Below are positions 54,606 to 63,990 of a DNA stretch of 64,000 nucleotides, piece after piece. Under the pieces are notes generated by a model. The model did no database searches. It was not told where the DNA came from and saw only the letters and a list, made by a program, of their open reading frames with translations. The position numbers and the translations under genes were made by a program. The stretch comes from Delphinus delphis (lineage: Eukaryota > Chordata > Mammalia > Artiodactyla > Delphinidae), in NCBI RefSeq assembly GCF_949987515.2, contig NW_027192673.1, positions 26,001 through 90,000 on the forward strand, written 5' to 3'. The first letter of the stretch is position 1; each line of letters begins with the position of its first letter.

Positions 54606-55329
54606 CTAACCCGTACTCTAACACTAACCCCCGCCCTCACACGCACGCTCCCTCTAAAGCGTTGCCGTACCCTCACCTGGACGCTAAACCGTCGCCATCC
54701 CCTAACCCTAACCCTAGCCCGAACCCTAACCCTAACACTTCCCCGAAGCCTGACCCTCACCTGTCCCGTAATCCTAACCCGTACGCTAACACTAACCCGC
54801 GCCCTCACACGCACGCTCCCCCTAAAGCGTTGCCGTACCCTCACCTGGACCCTAAACCGTCCCCGTCCCCTAACCCTAACCCTAGCCCGAACCCTAACCC
54901 TAACCCTTCCCCGAAGCCTGACCGTCACCCGTCCCCTAATCCTAACCCGTACGCTCACACTAACCCGCGCCCTCACACGCAAGCTCCCCCTAAAGCATTG
55001 CCGTACCCTCACCTGGACCCTAAACCGTCGCCGTCCCCTAACCCTAACCCTAGCCCGAACCCTAACCCTAACCCTTCCCCGAAGCCTGACCCTCACCCGT
55101 CCCCTAATCCTAACCCGTACGCTAACACTAACCCACGCCCTCACACGCACGCTCCACCTAAAGCGTTGCCGTACCCTCACCTGGACCCTAAACCGTCCCC
55201 GTCCCCTAACCCTAACCCTAGCCCGAACCCTACCCCTAAAACTTCCCCGAAGCCTGACCCTCACCCGTCCCCTAATCCTACCCCGTACGCTCACACTAAA
55301 CCAAGCCCTCACACGCACGCTCCCCCTAA

Positions 55330-55665
55330 AGCGTTGCCGTACCCTCACCTGGACCCTAAACCGTCCCCGTCCCCTAACCCTAGCCCGAACCCTAACCCTA
55401 ACCCTTCCCCGAAGCCTGACACTCACCCGTCCCCTAATCCTAACCCGTACGCTAACACTAACCCGCGAACTCACACGCACGCTCCCCGTAAAGCGTTGCC
55501 GTACCCTCACCTGGACCCTAAACCGTCCCCGTCCCCTAACCCTAACCCAAGCCCGAACCCTAACCCTAACCCTTCCCCGAAGCCTGACCCTCACCCGTCC
55601 CCTAATCCTAACCCGTACGCTAACACTAACCCGCGCCCTCACACGCACGCTCCCCCTAAAGCGTT
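55330..55665. repeat. Two-unit patch inside copy B, conversion-like
   Basis: Where copy A has a unit with the CCGTATGCTC variant (51090) and then a plain unit, copy B has a unit with a 6-bp core deletion, TGACACTCAC, CGCGAACTCAC and CCCCGTAAAG, then a unit with ACCCAAGCCC. That pair occurs in the same order at 49.5-49.7 and 53.87-54.07 kb. Flanking variants on both sides still follow the 26-unit alignment, so two units were replaced by two units. Confidence 0.8.
55369..55386. other. 6-bp core deletion, family copy 3
   Basis: Same unit again, inside the conversion-like patch. TGACACTCAC begins 1,505 bp (nine units minus 7) after copy 2. Confidence 0.9.
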
Positions 55666-57345
55666 GCCATACCCTCACCTGGACCCTATACCGTCCCCGT
55701 CCCCTAACCCTAACCCTAGCCCGAACCCTAACCCTAACCCTTCCCCGAAGCCTGACCCTCACCCGTGCCCTAATCCTAACCCGTACGCTAACACTAACCC
55801 GCGCCCTCACACACACACTCCCCCTAAAGCGTTGCCGTACCCTCACCTGGACCCTAAACAGTCCCCGTCCCCTAACCCTAACCCTAGCCCGAACCCTAAC
55901 CCTAAACCTTCCCCGAAGCCTGACCCTCACCCGTGCCCTAATCCTAACCCGTACGCTAACACTAACCCGCGCCCTCACATGCACGATCCCCCTAAAGCTT
56001 TGCCGTACCCTCACCTGGACCCTAAACCGTCCCCGTCCCCTAACCCTAACCCTAGCCCGAACACTAACCCTAAACCTTCCACGAAGCCTGACCCTCACCC
56101 GTCCCCTAATCCTAACCCGTACGCTAACAGTAACCCGCGCCCTCACACGCACGCTCCCCCTAAAGCGTTGCCGTACCCTCACCTGGACCCTAAACCGTCC
56201 CCGTCCCCTAGCCCTAACCCTAGCCCGAACCCTAACCCTAACCCTTCCCTGAAGCCTGACCCTCACCCGTGCCCTAATCCTAACCCGTACGCTCACACTA
56301 ACCCGCGCCCTCACATGCACGCTCCCCCTAAAGCGTTGCCGTACCCTCACCTGGACCCTAAACCGTCCCCGTCCCCTAACCCTAACTCTAGCCCGAACCC
56401 TAACCCTAACCCTTCCCCGAAGCCTGACCCTCACCCGTGCCCTAATCCTAACCCTTACGCTAACACTAAGCCACGCCCTCACACGCACGCTCCCCCTAAA
56501 GCGTTGCCGTACCCTCACCTGGACCGTAAACCGTCCCCGTCCCCTAACCCTAACCCTAGCCCGAACCCTAACCCTAACCCTTCCCCGAAGCCTGACCCTC
56601 ACCCGTGCCCTAATCCTAACCCGTACGCTCACACGAACCCGCGCCCTCACACGCACGCTCCCCTTAAAGCGTTGCCGTACCCTCATCTGTACCCTAAACC
56701 GTCCCCGTTCCCTAACCCTAACCCTAGCCCGAACCCTAACCCTAACCCTTCCCCGAAGCCTGACCCTCACCCGTCCCCTAATCCTAACCCGTACGCTAAC
56801 ACGAACCCGCGCCCTCACACGCACGCTCCCCCTAAAGCGTTGCCGTACCCTCACCTGGACCCTAAACCTTCCCCGTCCCCTAACCCTAACCCTAGCCCGA
56901 ACCCTAACCCTAACCCTTCCCCGAAGCCTGACCCTCACCCATGCCCTAATCCTAACCCGTACGCTAACACTAAGCCACGCCCTCACACGCATGCTCCCCC
57001 TAAAGCGTTGCCGTACCCTCACCTGGACCCTAAACCGTCCCCGTCCCCTAACCCTAACCCTAGACCGAACCCTAACCCTAACCCTTCCCCGAAGCCTGAC
57101 CCTCACCCGTGCCCTAATCCTAACCCGTACGCTAACACGAACCCGCGCCCTCAAACGCACACTCCCCCTAAAGCGTTGCCGTACCCTCACCTGGACCCTA
57201 AACCGTCCCCGTCCCCTAACCCTAACCCTAGCCCGAACCGTAACCCTAACCCTTCCCCGAAGCCTGACCCTCACCCGTGCCCTAATCCTAACCCGTACGC
57301 TAACACTAACCCGCGCCCTCACACGCACGCTCCCCCTAAAGCGTT

Positions 57346-57513
57346 GCCGTACCCTCACCTGGACCCTAAACCGTCCCCGTCCCCTAACCCTAACCCTAGC
57401 CCGAACCCTAACCCTAACCCTTCCCCGAAGCCTGACCCTCACCCGTCCCCTAATCCTAACCCGTACGCTAACACTAACCCGCGCCCTCACACGCACGCTC
57501 CCCCTAAAGCGTT
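57346..57513. repeat. Reference monomer matching the consensus by eye
   Basis: This unit matches what I read as the majority base at every position and serves as the key for the rest of the array. Numbering hexamers from CCCTCA, five bases after the unit start: exact CCCTAA lies at hexamers 3, 6, 7, 10, 11, 17 and 26; CCCTCA at 1, 15 and 23; CCCGAA at 9 and 13; CCCGTC at 5 and 16; CCCTAG at 8; TCCTAA at 18; CGCTAA at 20; CACTAA at 21. The most diverged are hexamer 2 (CCTGGA), 24 (CACGCA), 25 (CGCTCC), 27 (AGCGTT) and 28 (GCCGTA). Hexamer position 3 is C in 27 of 28 and position 4 is only T or G. Common variant sites are hexamer 16 (CCCGTC or CCCGTG), hexamer 20 (CGCTAA or CGCTCA) and hexamer 21 (CACTAA or CACGAA). 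Confidence 0.93.
57376..57429 (-). other. Telomere-like core of the monomer, G-quadruplex capable
   Basis: Hexamers 5-13 of the reference unit are nine consecutive C3N3 steps on +, so the - strand carries nine G3 tracts separated by 3-nt loops. Four such tracts suffice for the telomeric type of G-quadruplex, and the + strand has matching i-motif potential. Nearly every monomer keeps this block. All 6- and 12-bp deletions found in the window fall inside it. Folding is inferred from the tract pattern, not shown. Confidence 0.85.
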
Positions 57514-58386
57514 GCCGTACCCTCACCTGGACCCTAAACCGTCCCCGTCCCCTAACCCTAACCCTAGCCCGAACCCTAACCCTAACCCTTCCCCGAAGCC
57601 TGACCCTCACCCGTCCCCTAATCCTAACCCGTACGCTCACACTAACCCGCGCCCTCACACGCACGCTCCCCCTAAAGCGTTGCCCTACCCTCACCTGGAC
57701 GCTAAACTGTCCCCGTCCCCTAACCCTAACCCTAGCCCGAACCCTAACCCTAACCTTTCCCCGAAGCCTGACCCTCACCCGTCCCCTAATCCTAACCCGT
57801 ACGCTAACACTAACCCGCGCCCTCACACGCACGCTCCCCCTAAAGCGTTGCCGTACCCTCACCTGGACCCTAAACCGTCCCCGTCCCCTAACCCTAACCC
57901 TAGCCCGAACCCTAACCCTAACCCTTCCCCGAAGCCTGACCCTCACCCGTCCCCTAATCCTAACCCGTACGCTCACACTAACCCGCGCCCTCACACGCAC
58001 GCTCCCCCTAAAGCGTTGCCGTACCCTCACCTGGACCCTAAACCGTCCCCGTCCCCTAACCCTAACCCTAGCCCGAACCCTAAACCTAACCGTTCCCCGA
58101 AGCCTGACCGTCAACCGTCCCCTAATCCTAACCCGTACGCTAAAACTAACCCGTGCCCTCACACGCACGCTCCCCCTAAAGCGTTGCAGTACCCTCACCT
58201 GGACCCTAAACCGTCCCCGTCCCCTAACCCTAACCCTAGCCCGAACCCTAACCCTAACCCTTCCCCGAAGTCTGACCCTCACTCGTGCCCTAATCCTAAC
58301 CCGTACGCTAACACTAACCCGCGCCCTCACACGCACGCTCCCCCTAAAGCGTTGCCGTACCCTCACCTGGACCCTAAACCGTCCCC

Positions 58387-58405
58387 GTCCCCTAACCCTA
58401 GCCCG
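58387..58405. other. 6-bp core deletion, family copy 4
   Basis: Same deletion with CGCGAACTCAC and CCCCGTAAAG, but with TGACCCTCAC instead of TGACACTCAC. It is flanked by the CCGTTCCCC and GAAGTCTGACC units seen before copies 1 and 2. Confidence 0.88.
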
Positions 58406-58679
58406 AACCCTAACCCTAACCCTTCCCCGAAGCCTGACCCTCACCCGTCCCCTAATCCTAACCCGTACGCTAACACTAACCCGCGAACTCACACGCACGC
58501 TCCCCGTAAAGCGTTGCCGTACCCTCACCTGGACCCTAAACCGTCCCCGTCCCCTAACCCTAACCCTAGCCCGAACCCTAACCCTAACCCTTCCCCGAAG
58601 CCTGACCCTCACCCGTCCCCTAATCCTAACCCGTACGCTAACACTAACCCACGCCCTCACACGCACGCTCCCCCTAAAG

Positions 58680-59345
58680 CGTTGCCTTACCCTCACCTGG
58701 ACCCTAAACCATCCCCGTCCCCTAACCCTAACCCTAGCCCGAACCCTAACCCTAAATCTTCCCCGAAGCCTGACCCTCACCGGTCCCCTAATCCTAACCC
58801 GTACGCTCACACTAACCCGCGCCCTCACACGCACGCTCCCCCTAAAGCCTTGCAGTACCCTCACCTGGACCCTAAACCGTCCCCGTCCCCTAACCCTAAC
58901 CCTAGCCCGAAGCCTAACCCTAACCCTTCCCCGAAGCCTGACCCTCACCCGTCCCCTAATCCTAACCCGTACGCTCACACTAACCCGCGCCCTCACACGC
59001 ACGCTCCCCCTAAAGCCTTGCAGTACCCTCACCTGGACCCTAAACCGTCCCCGTCCCCTAACCCTAACCCTAGCCCGAACCCTAACCCTAACCCTTCCCC
59101 GAAGCCTGACCCTCACCCGTCCCCTAATCCTAACCCGTACGCTCACACTAACCTGCGCCCTCACACGCACGCTCCCCCTAAAGCGTTGCCGTACCCTCAC
59201 CTGGACCCTAAACCGTCCCCGTCCCCTAACCCTAACCCTAGCCCGAACCCTAACCCTAAATCTTCCCCGAAGCCTGACCCTCACCCGTGCCCTAATCCTA
59301 ACCCGTACGCTAACAATAACCCGCGCCCTCACACGCACGCTCCCC
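58680..59345. repeat. Short nested duplications (1 and 3 units)
   Basis: AGCCTTGCAG occurs at 58846 and 59014, 168 bp apart, and is otherwise unusual in the array. CCCTAAATCTTCC recurs 504 bp apart near 58750 and 59254. Both point to recent local duplication by one and three units. Confidence 0.75.
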
Positions 59346-59577
59346 CTAAAGCGTTGCCGTACCCTCACCTGGACCCTAAACAGTCCCCGTCCCCTAACCC
59401 TAACCCTAGCCCGAAACCTAACCCTAACCCTTCCCCGAAGCCTGACCCTCACCCGTGCCCTAATCCTAACCCGTACGCTCACACGAACCCGCGCCCTCAC
59501 ACGCACGCTCCCCTTAAAGCGTTGCCGTACCCTCACCTGTACCCTAAACCGTCCCCGTCCCCTAACCCTAACCCTAG

Positions 59578-59597
59578 CCCGAACCCTAACCCTTCCC
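59578..59597. other. 6-bp core deletion, independent
   Basis: GAACCCTAACCCTTCC: one CCCTAA of hexamers 10-11 is missing, a different place in the core from the other one-hexamer losses. It is in a unit with CACCTGTACCC and CACACGTCCC. Confidence 0.9.
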
Positions 59598-62301
59598 CGA
59601 AGCCTGACCCTCACACGTCCCCTAATCCTAACCCGTACGCTCACACTAACCCGCGCCCTCACACGCACGCTCCCCTTAAAGCTTTGCCGTACCCTCACCT
59701 GGACCCTAAACCGTCCCCGTCCCCTAACCCTAACCCTAGCCCGAACCCTAACCCTACCCCTTCCCCGAAGCCTGACCCTCACCCGTCCCCTAATCCTAAC
59801 CCGTACGCTAACACTAACCCGCGCCCTCACACGCACGCTCCCCCTAAAGCGTTGCCGTACCCTCACCTGGACCCTAAACCGTCCCCGTCCCCTAACCCTA
59901 ACCCTAGCCCGAACCCTAACCCTAACCCTTCCCCGAAGCCTGACTCTCACCAGTGCCCTAATCCTAACCCGTACGCTAACACGAACCCGCGCCCTCACAC
60001 GCACGCTCCCCCTAAAGCGTTGCCGTACCCTCACCTGGACCCTAAACCGTCCCCGTCCCCTAACCCTAACCCTAGCCCGAAACCTAACCCTAACCCTACC
60101 CCGAAGCCTGACCCTCACCCGTCACCTAATCCTAACCCGTACGCTCACACTAACCCGCGCTCTCACACGCACGCTCCCCCTAAAACGTTGCCGTACCCTC
60201 ACCTGGACCCTAAACCGTCCCCGTCCCCTAACCCTAACCCTAGCCCGAACCCTAACCCTAACCCTTCCCCGAAGCCTGACCCTCACCCGTCCCCGATTCC
60301 TAACCCGTACGCTAACACTAACTCGCGCCCTCACACGCACGCTCCCCCTAAAGCGTTGCAGTACCCTCACCTGGACCCGAAACCGTCCCCGTCCCCTAAC
60401 CCTAACCCTAGCCCGAACCCTAACCCTAACCCTTCCCCGAAGCCTGACCCTCACCCGTGCCCTAATCCTAACCCGTACGCTAACACGAACCCGCGCCCTC
60501 ACACGCACGCTCCCCCTAAAGCGTTGCCGTACCCTCACCTGGACCCTAAACCGTCCCCGTCGCCTAACCCTAACCCTAGCCCGAACCCTAACCCTAACCC
60601 TTCCCCGAAGCCTGACCCTCACCCGTCCCCTAATCCTAACCCGTACGCTAACACTAACCCGCGCCCTCACACGCACGCTCCCCCTAAAGCGTTGCCGTAC
60701 CCTCACCTGGACCCTGAACCGTCCCCGTCCCCTAACCCTAACCCTAGCCCGAACCCTAACCCTAACCCTTCCCCGAAGCCTGACCCTCACCCGTGCCCTA
60801 ATCCTAACCTGTACGCTCATACTAATCCGCGCCCTCACATGCACGCTCCCCCTAAAGCGTTGCCGTACCCTCACCTGGACCCTAAACCGTCCCCGTCCCC
60901 TAACCCTAACCCTATACTGAACCCTAACCCTAACCCTTCCCCGAAGCCTGACCCTCACCCGTGCCCTAATCCTAACCCGTACGCTAACACTAAGCCACGC
61001 CCTCACACGCACGCTCCCCCTAAAGCGTTGCCGTACCCTCACCTGGACCCTAAACCGTCCCCGTCCCCTAACCCTAACCCTAGCCCGAACCCTAATCCTA
61101 ACCCTTCCCCGAAGCCTGACCCTCACCCGTGCCCTAATCCTAACCCGTACGCTAACACGAACCCGCGCCCTCAAACGCACACTCCCCCTAAAGCGTTGCC
61201 GTACCCTCACCTGGACCCTAAACCGTCCCCGTCCCCTAACCCTAACCCTAGCCCGAACCGTAACCCTAACCCTTCCCCGAAGCCTGACCCTCACCCGTGC
61301 CCTAATCCTAACCCGTACGCTAACACTAACCCGCGCCCTCACACGCACGCTCCCCCTAAAGCGTTGCCGTACCCTCACCTGGACCCTAAACCATCCCCGT
61401 CCCCTAACCCTAACCCTAGCCCAAACCCTAACCCTAACCCTTACCCGAAGCCTGACCCTCACCCGTCCCCTAATCCTAACCCGTACGCTAACACTAACCC
61501 GCGCCCTCACACGCACGCTCCCCCTAAAGCGTTGCCGTACCCTCACCTGGACCCTAAACCGTCCCCGTCCCCTAACCCTAACCCTAGCCTGAACCCTAAC
61601 CCTAACCCTTCCCCGAAGCCTGACCCTCACCCGTGCCCTAATCCTAACCCGTACGCTAACACTAACCCACGCCCTCACACTCACGCTCCCACTAAAGCGT
61701 TGCCGTACCCTCACCTGGACCCTAAACCGTCCTCGTCCCCTAACCCTAACCCTAGCCCGAACCCTAACCCTAACCCTTCCCCGAAGCCTGACCCTCACCC
61801 GTCCCATAATCCTAACCCGTACGCTAACACTAACCCGCGCCCTCACACGCACGCTACCCCTAAAGCATTGCCGTACCCTCACCTGGACCCTAAACCGTCC
61901 CCGTCCCCTAACCCTAACCCTAGCCCGAACCCTAACCCTAACCCTTCCCCGAAGCCTGACCCTCAGCCGTCCCCTAATCCTAACCCGTACGCTAACACTA
62001 ACCCGCGCCCTCACACGCACGCTCCCCCTGATGCATTGCCGTACCCTCACCTGGACCCTAAACCGTCCCCGTCCCCTAACCCTAACCCTAGCCCGAACCC
62101 TAACCCTGACCCTTCCCCGAAGCCTGACGCTCAACCGTCCCCTAATCCTAACCCGTACGCTAACACTAACCCGCGCCCTCACACGCACGCTCCCCCTGAA
62201 GCGTTGCCGTACCCTCACCTGGACCCTAAACCGTCCCCGTCCCCTAACCCTAACCCTAGCCCGAACCCTAAACCTACCCCTTCCCTGAAGCCTGACCATC
62301 A

Positions 62302-62314
62302 CCCGACCCTAATC
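62302..62314. other. Type-2 marker junction, copy 6
   Basis: 7,709 bp after copy 5 (46 units minus 19: three hexamers and one base). The left side has CCCTGAAGCC and GACCATCACC. The right side lacks GACGCTAAACTG and has CCTCTCACGC and GCCATACACTC. Confidence 0.88.
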
Positions 62315-63644
62315 CTAACCCGTACGCTAACACTAACCCGCGCCCTCTCACGCACGCTCCCCCTAAAGCGTTGCCATACACTCACCTGGACCCTAAACCG
62401 TCCCCGTCCCCTAACCCTAACCCTAGCCCGAACCCTAACCCTAACCCTTCCCCGAAGCCTGACCCTCACCCATCCCCTAATCCTAACCCGTACGCTCACA
62501 CTAACCCGCGCCCTCACACGCACGCTCCCCCTAAAGCGTTGCCGTACCCTCACCTGGACCCTAAACCGTCCCCGTCCCCTAACCCTAACCCTAGCCCGAA
62601 CCCTAACCCTAACCCTTCCCCGAAGCCTGACCCTCACCCGTGCCCTAATCCTAATCCGTACGCTAACACTAACCCGTGCCCTCACACGCACGCTCCCCCT
62701 AAAGCGTTGCCGTACCCTCACCTGGACCCTAAACCGTCCCCGTCCCCTAACCCGAACCCTAGCCCGAACCCTAACCGTAACCCTTCCCCGAACCCTGACC
62801 CTCACCCGTCCCCTAATCCTAACCCGTACGCTAACACGAACCCGCGCCCTCACACGCACACTCCCCCTAAAGCGTTGCCGTACCCTCACCTGGACCCTAA
62901 ACCGTCCCCGTCCCCTAACCCTAACCCTAGCCCGAACCCTAACCCTAACCCTTCCCCGAAGCCTGACCCTCACCCGTCCCCTAATCCTAACCCGTACGCT
63001 AACACTAACCCGCGCCCTCACACGCACGCTCCCCCTAAAGCGTTGCCGTACCCTCACCTGGACCCTAAACCGTCCCCGTCCCCTAACCCTAACCCTAGCC
63101 CGAACCCTAACCCTAACCCTTCCCCGAAGCCTGACCCTCACCCGTCCCCTAATCCTAACCCGTACGCTAACACTAACCCGCGCCCTCACACGCACGCTCC
63201 CCCTAAAGCGTTGCCGTACCCTCACCTGTACCCTAAACCGTCCCCGTCCCCTAACCCTAACCCTAGCCCGAACCCTAACCCTAACCCTTCCCCGAAGCCT
63301 GACCCTCACTCGTGCCCTAATCCTAACCCGTACGCTCACACTAACCCGCGCCCTCTCACGCACGCTCCCCCTAAAGCGTTGCCGTACCCTCACCTGGACC
63401 CTAAACCGTCCCCTTCCCCTAACCCTAACCCTAGCCCGAACCCTAACCCTAAACCTTCCCCGAAGCCTGACCCTCACTCGTGCCCTAATCGTAACCCGTA
63501 CGCTAACACTAACCCGCGCCCTCACACGCACGCTCCCCCTAAAGCGTTGCCGTACCCTCACCTGGACCCTAAACCGTCCCCGTCCCCTAACCATAACCCT
63601 AGCCCGAACCCTAACCCTAACCCTTCCCTGAAGCCTGACCATAA

Positions 63645-63657
63645 CCCGACCCTAATA
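63645..63657. other. Type-2 marker junction, copy 7
   Basis: 1,343 bp (8 units minus 1) after copy 6. The left side reads GACCATAACCC and the right side GACGCTAAACTA with GTCGCCATCC, a more diverged version of copy 1. Confidence 0.88.
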
Positions 63658-63970
63658 CTAACCCGTACGCTAACACTAACCCGCGCCCTCACACGCACGC
63701 TCCCACTAAAGCGTTGCCGTACCCTCACCTGGACGCTAAACTATCGCCATCCCCTAACCCTAACCCTAGCCCGAACCCTAACCCTAACCCTTCCCCGAAG
63801 CCTGACCCTCACCCGTCCCCTAATCCTAACGCATACGCTCACACTAACCCGCCCCCTCACACGCACGCTCCCCCTAAAGCGTTGCCGTACCCTCACCTGG
63901 ACCCTAAACTGTCCCCGTCCCCTAACCCTAACCCTAGCCCGAACCCTAACCCTAACCCTTCCCCGAAGCC

Positions 63971-63990
63971 TGTCCCTCACCGTCGCCTAA
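63971..63990. other. Single-base deletion at the window end
   Basis: CCCTCACCGTCGCC lacks one C against CCCTCACCCGTCCCC. The last unit is cut by the window edge, so it is not known whether this is the start of another marker. Confidence 0.75.

Larger units (their letters stand above)
52190..56370. repeat. 26-unit (4,361 bp) near-tandem duplication, copy B
   Basis: Partner of 47.83-52.02 kb, separated from it by only about one unit. From 55.67 kb the offset becomes 4,355 bp because a one-hexamer deletion lies in a replaced patch at 55.33-55.66 kb. GCACGATCCCC (51627 and 55981) and CCCCTAGCCC then resume the match to about 56.37 kb. Confidence 0.86.

Noticed and set aside
57346..57513. An 84-bp half-unit origin (hexamers 1-14 against 15-28)
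   Set aside because: Some pairs agree (1/15 and 3/17 exactly; 5/19, 6/20 and 7/21 nearly), but any two halves made of CCCTAA-like hexamers would agree at this level.
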